From assembly GCF_001426885.1 (NCBI RefSeq), contig NZ_LMFP01000008.1, forward strand, positions 14,220 through 78,219: a DNA stretch of 64,000 bases, in the 5' to 3' direction. The DNA comes from Pelomonas sp. Root1444. GTDB taxonomy: Bacteria; Pseudomonadota; Gammaproteobacteria; Burkholderiales; Burkholderiaceae_C. A program made the position numbers and the translations under genes. This document shows positions 10,632 to 19,150 of this stretch, in pieces. Numbering within the stretch: position 1 is the stretch's first letter; each line of letters starts with the position of its first letter. Under the pieces are notes generated by a model, which was not told the origin of the DNA, ran no database searches, and saw only the letters and a list, made by a program, of their open reading frames with translations.

Positions 10632-10654
10632 TAGGCGAACTCCAACGAACTGCC

Positions 10655-11416
10655 GTGACCACTTCCGCCCAACCCGCCAGCCGCTCCACCAGCTTGTCCC
10701 AGCGCATCGTCGACGCGCTCTCCGAGCGCATCGCCAGCGGCGTGCTCAAGCCCAACGAGAAGATGCCCACGGAGCCTGCGCTGATGCAGGAGTTCGGCGT
10801 GAGCCGCAGCGTCGTGCGGGAGGCCATGTCGCGCCTGCAGGCCGGCGGCCGGCTGCGAACCCAGCAGGGGGTGGGCAGCTTCGTGCTGGCGCCCAAGGTC
10901 GAGAACCCGCTGCTGCAACCGGTGGCGGCCGCCGAGCTGAAGATGCAGCAGAAGCTCGCCATGCTGGAGCTGCGCCTGAGCCTGGAGCCCGAGGCGGCCG
11001 CGCTGGCGGCGCAGCGGCGCACGCCCGAACAGCTCGCCGCGATGGAGCGGGCGCTGAAGGACTTCGACATCCAGCGCAGCACCGGCGAGGCCACGGCCGA
11101 GGCCGACTTCCGCTTCCACGAGCTGCTGGCCCAGGCCACGGGTAACGAGTACTTCGCCCATGTGCTGCATTCGCTGAGCAGCGCCACCATCCCGCGCCAT
11201 CTGGCGGCGGCCGCCACGCCCCGCCGCGGGCGCCCGCCGAAGGTGGCGCGCTTCGGCGAGCCGTCGCCCGAGCTCCGCCCGGGCAAGGACATCACCTCTC
11301 GCGAGCACCACGCGGTGCTCGAGGCCATCCGACGCGGCGATGCCGCAGCGGCGCGCGCGGCCATGTTCATCCACCTGAACAACAGCCGCGAACGCATGAA
11401 GAACGCCAGCCGTTGA
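10655..11416 (+). CDS. GntR-family transcriptional regulator, FadR subfamily (FCD domain)
   Basis: A 253-residue DNA-binding regulator. An N-terminal winged helix (about residues 12-80, with LSERIASGVLKPNEKMPTEPALM and FGVSRSVVREAMSRLQAGG) precedes an all-helical FCD ligand-binding domain. The FCD domain shows EADFRFHELLAQATGN and EHHAVLEAIRRGDAAAARAAM, whose conserved Asp/His residues usually hold a metal that binds carboxylate ligands such as sugar acids. It starts with GTG. Divergent transcription from the enolase/importer operon and the TonB receptor gene downstream suggest that it controls both, with an acid-sugar-like effector; this is inference. Confidence 0.9.
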   Translation: MTTSAQPASRSTSLSQRIVDALSERIASGVLKPNEKMPTEPALMQEFGVSRSVVREAMSRLQAGGRLRTQQGVGSFVLAPKVENPLLQPVAAAELKMQQKLAMLELRLSLEPEAAALAAQRRTPEQLAAMERALKDFDIQRSTGEATAEADFRFHELLAQATGNEYFAHVLHSLSSATIPRHLAAAATPRRGRPPKVARFGEPSPELRPGKDITSREHHAVLEAIRRGDAAAARAAMFIHLNNSRERMKNASR

Positions 11417-11471
11417 GCGCCGCGCCGAGCGCGCGGCCGACCCCATACCTACAGCCCACCGGAGACAAGAC

Positions 11472-14309
11472 GTGCGCCACCTCACATCCCGCCCCACCGC
11501 CATCGCACTGGCCTTGGGCAGCCTGATCGCAACCGCGCCGCTGGCCCAGGCGCAGACCGCGCAGACCCAGGTCGTCGAGCGCGTCGAGATCACCGGGTCC
11601 ATCATCCGGCGCTCGGTCAAGGACGAGAGCGCGCTGCCGGTCTCGTCCATGAAGGCGGTCGAGCTCGACCAGCGGCTGAACACCGAGCTCAAGGACATGA
11701 TGCTGGAGCTGCCGCAGGCGAGCTCGCTGGGCAGCTATGCCGGTACGGCCGGCCCCATGACCAGCCTGCGCGGCTTCGGCCCCATGCGCACGCTGACGCT
11801 GCTGAACGGCCGCCGCCTGGCCAAGGAGCCGCTGACCAACCAGTACGTCAGCGTCAACGTGATCCCGCGCATGGCCATGAGCTATGTGGACATCCTGCGC
11901 GACGGCGCCTCCTCCAGCTATGGCTCCGACGCCATGGGCGGCGTGCAGGCCTTCTACACGCTGGGCAGCTACAAGGGCGTGGGCATCAAGCTCGAGACGG
12001 TCCGGCCGGAGCGCTCCGGCGGCGGCGCCAGCCGGGCGCTGGGCCTGATCGGCGGCATCGGCGACCTGGCCACGGACGGCTGGAACGTCTATGCCGCGCT
12101 CGACAAACAGCACCGCGACGTGCTGCCGCGCTCGGCCCGCCCCGAGCTGACCGACGGCTCGGCGCTGACGCAGCTGGGCATCAGCACGGCCCCCGGCCTG
12201 GGGGCCAACGCCACGCCCGGCAACTTCACCGACCCGACCCACCCGACCGCCGCGCTGCGCACCGTCCGCTACAACCCGATGTACGCCGGCGGCTGCCTGC
12301 CGCCCTACTCGGTGCCCAGCACCTCGGGCGGCCGCCAGACCTGCTTCCTGGACGCCAACACCCAGTACACGGCCTTCAACAACCGCAACGACATCTTCAA
12401 CTTCTTCACCCAGGGCAAGCTGCAACTGCCGGGTGACCACCAGCTCACGGTCGAGTTCAACCACAGCCAGTACGAGGTCGACCAGTACAACAACCCCGCC
12501 GCGCCGACGGTGCGCCTGGCCAGCACCCATCCCTACTACCCCGGCAACGGCAAGGTGCCGGCGGTGCCGGGCCTCAACCTGGCCGGCCGGCCCATCGACG
12601 TGCTCTGGTCGGTCGCCGACGCCGGTGCACGCATCCGCAACGACGTGCACACCAACGACCGCATCGTGCTCACCGGCGAGGGCACGATCGGCGCCTGGGA
12701 CTACCGCGCCGCCGTCAACCATGGCCGCTCGCAGCGCGAGACGCAGGCAGGCGATGGCTGGCTGCGCGTCAGCGGCATCGCGAGCGTGCAGGGCACGACC
12801 TCTCGCACGCTCTTCCTCGACCCCAAGCTCAACCCCTTCGGCCTGCAGGACGCCGACGGCCTGGCCCTGCTGGGCAAGGCGTCGATGACGGGCCAGACGC
12901 TGCGCCTGCACAAGGCGGAGAACACCAGCATCGACGCGACCTTCTCGCGCAGCCTGATGAAGCTGCCGGGCGGCAGCATGATGCTGGCGCTCGGCGCCGA
13001 ATTGCGCCGCGACGCCTGGAAGGCCGTCGGCCTGGCCAGCAACGACGTGTCCCCGGCGTTGAACGGCCAGATCGACCTGCTGGGCGGCGACAACCTCGCC
13101 AGCGGCGCCACGTCCGCCACCAGCACCCGCATCAGCCGCGACATCACCTCCCTGTTCGCCGAGCTGGACGTGCCCATCCGCAGCGACCTGACGCTGAACG
13201 CCTCGGTGCGCGGCGACAAGTACGGCGACCTGGGCGAGACCACGGTCAACCCCAAGCTCAGCGCGCGCTGGACACCGGTCTCCAACCTTGTGCTGCGCGC
13301 CTCCGCCAACACCGGCTACCGCGCACCCAGCCTGCCCGAGATCTACACCAAGGAAACCGAGCGCACCGCCATGGCGGTGTTCAACGACCCGCTGCTGTGC
13401 CCGACCGTCAACGGCGTCGCCACGCCCAAGCCAGGTTACGCGCCGGAGCAGGTCTGCAGCCTGACCGGGTACACGCAGATCACCAAGGTGCCCAACAACG
13501 CCGGCGTCAAGCCCGAGACCTCGCGCAGCCTGACCTTCGGCGTCGCCTTCGAGCCGGTGAAGGACCTGACGATGACGCTGGACTACTGGCGCACGCAGAT
13601 CGACAGCGTCATCGGCAACCGCGCCATCGACTACATCCTGGCCAACCCGTCGGTCTATCCGGGCCTGTTCCTGCGCAACCCCGACGGCACGCTGGGCGTC
13701 ACCAGCGCCAACGGCTTCAAGGATGCGGTCGTCAACACGCCCTCCAACGTCGGCTCCATGCGCGGCGCGGGCCTGGATGGCAGCCTGAAGTACAGCTCGC
13801 CTCGCCAGGACTGGGGCCGCGTCACCGCGGGCGTCGACATCGCCTACCTGACACGCTGGGACGCACGCTCGGAGGGCGTCAACAACGGGGACTGGGTGTC
13901 GGCGCTGGGCTTCTTCAACGATGTCGTGCCGGTCAACCCCAACGCCGGGCTGTCCAACGCCACGCGCGGCCTCAACAACCGCTGGCGCCACACGGCCTCG
14001 ATCGCCTGGGAGGGGCGTGAATGGCTGGTGCAGCTGTCGCAGCGCTACCAGAGCAAGCTCTACGACCAGAACCTGCCGGCCGTCACCGGCGCCGGCACCA
14101 GCGGCCCGCGCGACGTGAGCCCCTACGAGCAGTTCAACCTGCTGGTGCGCTATTCGGGCTTCAAGAACCTCAAGCTGTCGCTGGGCGTGAGCAACCTGCT
14201 CAACGACCAGCCGCCGCTGACCAACCACAACGCCTACCGCGGCTACCTGACCAGCGTGGCCGACGTGCTGGGCCGCGCCTACGTGCTGACCGCCGACTAC
14301 CGCTTCTGA
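11472..14309 (+). CDS. TonB-dependent outer-membrane receptor
   Basis: A 945-residue outer-membrane receptor. A GTG start opens a signal peptide (about residues 1-28, ending AQAQ). A plug domain follows with VERVEITGSIIRR (TonB-box-like region), TSLRGFGPMRTLTLLNGRR and VDILRDGASSSYGSDAMGGVQ, then a long beta-barrel that ends in YVLTADYRF with the terminal aromatic typical of outer-membrane barrels. It follows the GntR gene by 55 bases on the same strand, so it may be the outer-membrane step for the substrate of the enolase/importer unit. A strong intrinsic terminator follows. Confidence 0.92.
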   Translation: MRHLTSRPTAIALALGSLIATAPLAQAQTAQTQVVERVEITGSIIRRSVKDESALPVSSMKAVELDQRLNTELKDMMLELPQASSLGSYAGTAGPMTSLRGFGPMRTLTLLNGRRLAKEPLTNQYVSVNVIPRMAMSYVDILRDGASSSYGSDAMGGVQAFYTLGSYKGVGIKLETVRPERSGGGASRALGLIGGIGDLATDGWNVYAALDKQHRDVLPRSARPELTDGSALTQLGISTAPGLGANATPGNFTDPTHPTAALRTVRYNPMYAGGCLPPYSVPSTSGGRQTCFLDANTQYTAFNNRNDIFNFFTQGKLQLPGDHQLTVEFNHSQYEVDQYNNPAAPTVRLASTHPYYPGNGKVPAVPGLNLAGRPIDVLWSVADAGARIRNDVHTNDRIVLTGEGTIGAWDYRAAVNHGRSQRETQAGDGWLRVSGIASVQGTTSRTLFLDPKLNPFGLQDADGLALLGKASMTGQTLRLHKAENTSIDATFSRSLMKLPGGSMMLALGAELRRDAWKAVGLASNDVSPALNGQIDLLGGDNLASGATSATSTRISRDITSLFAELDVPIRSDLTLNASVRGDKYGDLGETTVNPKLSARWTPVSNLVLRASANTGYRAPSLPEIYTKETERTAMAVFNDPLLCPTVNGVATPKPGYAPEQVCSLTGYTQITKVPNNAGVKPETSRSLTFGVAFEPVKDLTMTLDYWRTQIDSVIGNRAIDYILANPSVYPGLFLRNPDGTLGVTSANGFKDAVVNTPSNVGSMRGAGLDGSLKYSSPRQDWGRVTAGVDIAYLTRWDARSEGVNNGDWVSALGFFNDVVPVNPNAGLSNATRGLNNRWRHTASIAWEGREWLVQLSQRYQSKLYDQNLPAVTGAGTSGPRDVSPYEQFNLLVRYSGFKNLKLSLGVSNLLNDQPPLTNHNAYRGYLTSVADVLGRAYVLTADYRF

Positions 14310-14376
14310 CCGGATGAACTCTTCCTGGCGTCTTCCGTCGCGTGGGGTTGCGCCCACGACGACGGCGAGACCTTGA

Positions 14377-14407
14377 GGCCCCTGGCTGTTGCCAGGGGCC
14401 CTTTTTT
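14377..14407 (+). terminator. Intrinsic terminator after the TonB receptor gene
   Basis: Perfect 10-base-pair stem GGCCCCTGGC / GCCAGGGGCC (14377-14386 and 14391-14400) with a TGTT loop, followed by CTTTTTT. It lies 68 bases after the receptor stop. The T run overlaps the stop codon of the convergent EF-G gene. On the minus strand there is no T run, so it acts for the receptor transcript. Confidence 0.9.
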
Positions 14408-16418
14408 AGGCCGCCAGTGCCGCCCGGGCGGGTGCTTCGGCGTAATGGCTCAACTGCATCGTGAACTGCGCCCGCCCCGAGCTGAGCGCGCGCAGCTGCC
14501 CGATGTAGCCGAACATCCGCGCCAGCGGCACGTGGGCCGTCACGACGGTCGCGTTGCCGCGCGCATCCTGGCCTTGCACCTGGCCGCCGCGGCGCAGCAG
14601 GTCGCCGATGACGTCGCCCAGGGCTTCGGCCGGGGTGATGACCTCGACGGCCATCACCGGCTCCAGCACCACGGGCGCCGCCTTCAGCACCGCCTCGCGC
14701 AGCGCGGTCGCGGCCGCCAGCTCGAAGGCCAGCGCCGACGAGTCACGCACGTGGGCGCTGCCGTCCACCAGCACGGCCTCGAAGTCCAACAGCGGATGGC
14801 CCGCGAACGGGCCCGCCTGGGCGGCCTTGCGGATGCCGGCCTCGACCGCCGGGATGAACTCGCGCGGGATCGCGCCGCCCACCACCGTGCTCTCGAAGCG
14901 GATGCCCGTGCCGCGCGGCAGCGGCGTCACGCGCAGCGTCAGCTCGGCGAACTGGCCGGGTCCGCCGCTCTGCTTGCGGTGCACGTGGCGAACCTCGGCC
15001 GCGGCCGTGATCGTCTCGCGGTAGGCGACCTGCGGGCGGCCCACCTGCACCTCCACGCCGAAGCGTGAACGCAGCTTCTCGACGGCCACTTCCAGCTGCA
15101 GCTCGCCCATGCCGGACAGCAGCGTCTGGCCCGAGTCGGCGTCCTGGCGCAGGCGCAGCGACGGGTCTTCGCGCACGAGCACACCCAGGCCCTTCGCGAG
15201 GGCCGCGGTGCCTTCCTGGCTGCGCGCCTCGATGGCCACGTCGATGACGGCCTCGGGCACCGCGATGCTTTCCAGCACGGGCGCGTCCTTGGTGGACGCC
15301 AGCGTGTGGCCGGTCAGCGTGTCCTTCAGGCCCACGACGCCCGCGATGTCGCCCGCGACGAGTTCGTCGCGCTCGACGCGCCGGTCGGCATGGATCTCGT
15401 ACAGCCGCGCGACGCGCTCGGGCTTGCCGGTGCTGGCGTTGAAGACCGTATCGCCACGCTTCAGGCCGCCGCTGTAGACGCGCACGAACACCATGGCGCC
15501 GTGGTCGTCGGCGGTCAGCTTGAACGCGAGGGCAGACAGCGGGCCATCGGCCGGAGCGGCGCCAGCCGCTTCAGCGGGCGCAGGCAGGTAGGCCACGACG
15601 GCGTCCAGCAGCGGTTCCACGCCACGGTTGCGGAAGGCCGAGCCGGCCAGCACGGGCACGAAGGCGCCCGCGATCGTGCCGCGGCGCAGCGCCGTACGCA
15701 GGTCGTCGACGGGCAGCGCCGCACCGCGCAGCCAGGCGTCCAGCAGCGCGTCGTCCTGCTCGGCGGCGGCTTCCAGTAGCAGCGCGCGGGCGGCCTGGGC
15801 GGCGGGCAGCAGCTCGGGCGTGATGGCGTCCACGCGCGGCGGGGCCGTGGCGTCGTCGCGGTCCCAGACGAGGGCCTGCATCGTCAACAGGTCGACGACG
15901 CCGCGGAACTCGCCCTCGGTGCCGATGGGCAGCTGCAGCGGCAGTGCACGCACGCCCAGGCGCTCGCGCAGGGACGCGACGACGCGCTGGAAGTCCGCGC
16001 CGACGCGGTCCAGCTTGTTGACGAAGGCGATGCGTGGCACGCGGTACTCGTCCGCGAGGCGCCAATTGGTCTCGGTCTGCGGCTCCACGCCTGCCACGCC
16101 GTCGAAGACGACGATGGCGCCGTCCAGCACGCGCAGCGAGCGGCGCACCTCGAGGTTGAAGTCGATGTGGCCGGGCGTGTCGATCAGGTTGATCTGCGTG
16201 CCCTGCCAGTGCACGGTGGTGGCCGCGCTGTGGATGGTGATGCCGCGGGCGCGTTCCTGCGGGTCGAAGTCCATCGTCGTGGCGCCGTCGTGGACTTCGC
16301 CGATGCGATGGTTCTCGCCCGTGTAGAACAGGATGCGTTCGGTGGTCGTGGTCTTGCCGGCGTCGACATGGGCGATGACGCCGATGTTGCGCAGCTTGCG
16401 GAAGTTGTTCGAGTTCAT
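14406..16418 (-). CDS. fusA: Translation elongation factor G (EF-G) paralogue
   Basis: A 670-residue GTPase that would move tRNA-mRNA during translocation. The G domain shows [13 protein letters not shown] (P-loop, about residue 15), [11 protein letters not shown] (switch I), DTPGHID (switch II) and [10 protein letters not shown]; later come domain II ([16 protein letters not shown]), domain IV ([14 protein letters not shown]) and a C-terminal [18 protein letters not shown]. Canonical EF-G is about 700 residues, so this is slightly short. It stands alone, without rpsL, rpsG or tuf, so it is probably a second, EF-G2-like copy. The ATG at 16418 begins directly before the conserved N-terminus. 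Confidence 0.92.
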   Translation of the reverse strand: MNSNNFRKLRNIGVIAHVDAGKTTTTERILFYTGENHRIGEVHDGATTMDFDPQERARGITIHSAATTVHWQGTQINLIDTPGHIDFNLEVRRSLRVLDGAIVVFDGVAGVEPQTETNWRLADEYRVPRIAFVNKLDRVGADFQRVVASLRERLGVRALPLQLPIGTEGEFRGVVDLLTMQALVWDRDDATAPPRVDAITPELLPAAQAARALLLEAAAEQDDALLDAWLRGAALPVDDLRTALRRGTIAGAFVPVLAGSAFRNRGVEPLLDAVVAYLPAPAEAAGAAPADGPLSALAFKLTADDHGAMVFVRVYSGGLKRGDTVFNASTGKPERVARLYEIHADRRVERDELVAGDIAGVVGLKDTLTGHTLASTKDAPVLESIAVPEAVIDVAIEARSQEGTAALAKGLGVLVREDPSLRLRQDADSGQTLLSGMGELQLEVAVEKLRSRFGVEVQVGRPQVAYRETITAAAEVRHVHRKQSGGPGQFAELTLRVTPLPRGTGIRFESTVVGGAIPREFIPAVEAGIRKAAQAGPFAGHPLLDFEAVLVDGSAHVRDSSALAFELAAATALREAVLKAAPVVLEPVMAVEVITPAEALGDVIGDLLRRGGQVQGQDARGNATVVTAHVPLARMFGYIGQLRALSSGRAQFTMQLSHYAEAPARAALAA

Positions 16419-16774
16419 GGTGGATTCCTGATGCGGTGACTGTTGCCAGCCCCCGGCGGAAACCACCTGGCAGGGCTAGCGCAAAGGCAGGACGCCGAAG
16501 CGCAGACGCGACGAAGCCGCGCTCCGGCGCTCGGGAATCGTGGCGATCAGCTTGTCGAAGGTGCGCGTGCGCATGGCGTGAACTCAGGTCGGCAAAAAAC
16601 AAAACCCCGGGAGGTGCGAGCCTGCCGGGGTGGGTGGGACCGGAAGGCGTGGCGCCTTCCGAACACGGTCGAAGGGCGTCTCAGGTGTCGAGGCGGGCTT
16701 GGATCGTGTGGTTGAACTTCATGATGGGTGCCATTGTGAGCCGACCCGAACGGGCCTGTAGCGTGTGGGGGATT
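16419..16774. other. 356-base intergenic region between the UvrA-like gene and fusA
   Basis: No convincing gene. It contains an intrinsic terminator for the UvrA-like gene at 16594-16630. Two short minus-strand reading frames are present: 16681-16734 (17 codons, start MAPIMKFNH) before the terminator and 16476-16574 (32 codons, start MRTRTFDKLI, arginine-rich) between the terminator and fusA. Neither has a clear ribosome-binding site or recognisable similarity. The fusA promoter must lie in the 175 bases between the terminator and 16418, but I could not identify convincing -35/-10 boxes. Confidence 0.5.
16594..16630 (-). terminator. Intrinsic terminator downstream of the UvrA-like gene
   Basis: On the minus strand, a 10-base stem CCCCGGCAGG / CCTCCCGGGG with one mismatch and a 6-base loop is followed by TTTTGTTTTTT. 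It lies about 145 bases beyond the UvrA-like stop and upstream of fusA, so it probably separates the two transcripts. An attenuator role for fusA is possible but not needed. Confidence 0.8.
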
Positions 16775-19060
16775 TCATTCATCCCTTGTTCGGCTGACAT
16801 GTCTTCTGAGATGCGCAGCCGTCTCGCTCGAACCCCGGGCCAGCATGTCGGCCACGGTGCCCTCGAACATGACCCGCCCTCCCGCCTGTCCTGCCTCCGG
16901 CCCCATGTCGATGAGCCAGTCCGCGCGGGCGATCACGTCGAGCTGGTGTTCGATGACGATGACCGCGGCGCCGCGCTCGATGAGCCGGTCGAACAGCCGC
17001 AGCAGGCGGTCGATGTCGGACAGGTGCAGCCCGGAGGTGGGTTCGTCGAAGACATAGAGCCGGCCGGACTGGCCGAGTTCCGTGGCCAGCTTCAGGCGTT
17101 GCCGCTCACCGCCAGACAGGGTGGAGAGCGGCTGACCGAGCGAGAGGTAAGCCAGCCCGACTTCGTCGAGGCGGTCGAGCGCCGGGCGGATGTCGTCTTC
17201 GTCGAAGAAGGCCTGCGCCTCGGCGACCCGCATCGCCAGGACTTCCCCGATGTGCTTGCCACGCAGGCGGTACTGCAGCACTTCGTCCGTGAAGCGCCGG
17301 CCCCGGCACCGCTCGCAGATGCTGACGATGGGTTCCATGAATGCAAGGTCTGTCTCCGTGGTGCCGAGGCCCTTGCAGACCGGGCAGGCACCGCCCGAGT
17401 TGGCGCTGAACAGCGACGCGCTGGCCGCGTTGGCCTTGGCGAAGAGCTGGCGGATCGGATCGAGGATGCCCGTGTAGGTCGCCGTGTTCGAGCGACGGGA
17501 GCCGCCCAGGGCGCCCTGGTCGATGCACACCGCCTCGGGGTAGGCGCGGACGAAGGCACCGTTGATCAGGCTGCTCTTGCCCGAGCCGGCGACGCCGGTC
17601 ACCACGGTGAGCGCGCCCTCCGGGATGGCGACGCTCACGTCCTTCAGGTTGTGCAGGTTGACATGCTTCAGGGGCAGCCATCCCGTCGGCGCGCGCGGGG
17701 CCCTGTTGACCCGCACGGGGCGCGACAGGCAGCGGCCCGTCGGCGTGTCGGCCTCGCGGAGTGCCGCGACGCTGCCCTCGAAGACCACCCGGCCGCCGGC
17801 GTCCCCTGCCCCTGGCCCGATGTCGATGACGTGGTCGGCCATCGTGATGACATCGGGGTCGTGTTCCACCACCAACACGGTGTTGCCCTTGTCGCGCAGG
17901 TGGCGCAGCAGCGTGCCCAGGCGCGCGACGTCCCGCGGGTGCAGGCCGACGCTGGGCTCGTCGAAGATGTAGCTCATGTCGCTCAGGCTGCTGCCGAGGT
18001 GCCGGACCATCTTCACGCGCTGGGACTCGCCGCCCGACAGGCTGGTGGTCTCGCGGCCCAGGCTCAGGTAGCCCAGGCCGATGTCGATCACGTGCTGCAG
18101 CCGGTAGGCGATCGCCGGCACCAGCGTGGCCGCGAGAGCCGCATCGACAGTGCGCACGATAGGCAGCAGCTCGGCCACCTCCAGCGCGCACCAGTCGGCC
18201 AGGTTGCGGCCGTCGATGCGGCAGCTCAACACCTTGTCGTTGAGGCGCGCCCCGTGGCATTGCGGGCACGGGCCTGCCGTGACCAGCCGATCCCATTCCG
18301 CGCGGTCCAGGCCCTTGATCTCGTCGACGTTGCGGCTGAGGAAGTTGCGGCGGATGCGAGGCAGCACGCCCTCGTAGCGGCTCGTCGGCGGCCAGCCCGG
18401 CCCGGGGTTGCTGACCGGGACATCCTGCGCATGCAGCAGCGTCTGCCACTCCGCGTCGCTGAAATCCTTCAGCGGCTTGTCGTTGTCGAACAGGCCGCTG
18501 GCCACGTAGCGCTTCCATCGGTAGCCACCCACCGCGAAGGCGCTGAAGCGGATGGCGCCCTGGTTGAGCGACAGCCGCCGGTCGAACAGCCGCTCCACGT
18601 CGACGGTGTCGACCTTGCCCAGGCCTTCGCACCGCGGGCACATGCCGTCGGGGTGGTTGAACGAGAAGACGTTGGCGTAGCCCACGAAGGGCTGGCCGAT
18701 GCGCGAGAACAGCAGCCGAAGCAGCGCCAGGATGTCGGTGGCCGTGCCGACGGTCGAGCGCGCATTCCCGCCGAGGCGGCGCTGGTCGATGACGATGGAG
18801 GCGCAGAGGTTCTGCAGCGAATCGGCGTCAGGTTGGGCGTGATGCGGCAGGCGGTGCCGCACGAAGGTGGAAAAGGTGTCGTTGAGCTGCCGCTGCGACT
18901 CGGCCGCGATGGTGTCGAAGACGAGCGAGGACTTGCCCGAGCCCGAAACGCCGGTGAACACCGTGATGCGTTTCTTGGGAATGTCGACGCTGATGTTGCG
19001 CAGGTTGTTCTCCCGCGCGCCCACGACGCGAATGACATCGGTGGGATCGGACGGTTTCAT
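16775..19060 (-). CDS. UvrA-like ABC ATPase (short, class-III-type excinuclease subunit homologue)
   Basis: A 761-residue protein with two ABC ATPase modules, as in UvrA. Module 1 has Walker A GVSGSGKSS (about residue 40), zinc-binding CPRCEGLG and CPQCHGA pairs, signature LSGGESQRVKM and Walker B IFDEPSVGLHPRD. Module 2 has GVAGSGKSS, a CPVC...CERC zinc module, LSGGERQRLKL and VFDEPTSGLHLSD. Housekeeping UvrA is about 940-970 residues; this lacks most of the UvrB-binding/insertion region, matching the short UvrA-like group (including DrrC-type drug-resistance proteins) rather than the repair enzyme. The ATG at 19060 is preferred to a GTG two codons earlier. It lies 84 bases after a halogenase-family gene on the same strand. 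Confidence 0.85.
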   Translation of the reverse strand: MKPSDPTDVIRVVGARENNLRNISVDIPKKRITVFTGVSGSGKSSLVFDTIAAESQRQLNDTFSTFVRHRLPHHAQPDADSLQNLCASIVIDQRRLGGNARSTVGTATDILALLRLLFSRIGQPFVGYANVFSFNHPDGMCPRCEGLGKVDTVDVERLFDRRLSLNQGAIRFSAFAVGGYRWKRYVASGLFDNDKPLKDFSDAEWQTLLHAQDVPVSNPGPGWPPTSRYEGVLPRIRRNFLSRNVDEIKGLDRAEWDRLVTAGPCPQCHGARLNDKVLSCRIDGRNLADWCALEVAELLPIVRTVDAALAATLVPAIAYRLQHVIDIGLGYLSLGRETTSLSGGESQRVKMVRHLGSSLSDMSYIFDEPSVGLHPRDVARLGTLLRHLRDKGNTVLVVEHDPDVITMADHVIDIGPGAGDAGGRVVFEGSVAALREADTPTGRCLSRPVRVNRAPRAPTGWLPLKHVNLHNLKDVSVAIPEGALTVVTGVAGSGKSSLINGAFVRAYPEAVCIDQGALGGSRRSNTATYTGILDPIRQLFAKANAASASLFSANSGGACPVCKGLGTTETDLAFMEPIVSICERCRGRRFTDEVLQYRLRGKHIGEVLAMRVAEAQAFFDEDDIRPALDRLDEVGLAYLSLGQPLSTLSGGERQRLKLATELGQSGRLYVFDEPTSGLHLSDIDRLLRLFDRLIERGAAVIVIEHQLDVIARADWLIDMGPEAGQAGGRVMFEGTVADMLARGSSETAAHLRRHVSRTRDE

Positions 19061-19150
19061 CGGCACGCCATGGGGTTGGGATCGGCCCTTGCGGCAAACG
19101 ACATGCCGGGCCGCAGCCGCCGTGGCCCATCACAGCAGCTTTGTGCAGCC

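Noticed and set aside
11367-14357. Long minus-strand open frame opposite the TonB receptor
   Set aside because: Val/Gly/Ala/His-rich translation without domains; the plus-strand receptor is unambiguous.
16476-16574. 32-codon arginine-rich frame between terminator and fusA
   Set aside because: No convincing ribosome-binding site or recognisable similarity; kept only as a note in the intergenic entry.
16681-16734. Short 17-codon frame before a terminator, upstream of fusA, considered as a leader-peptide attenuator
   Set aside because: No run of regulatory codons, no clear ribosome-binding site and no alternative antiterminator pairing found by eye; the terminator is adequately explained as the end of the UvrA-like transcript.
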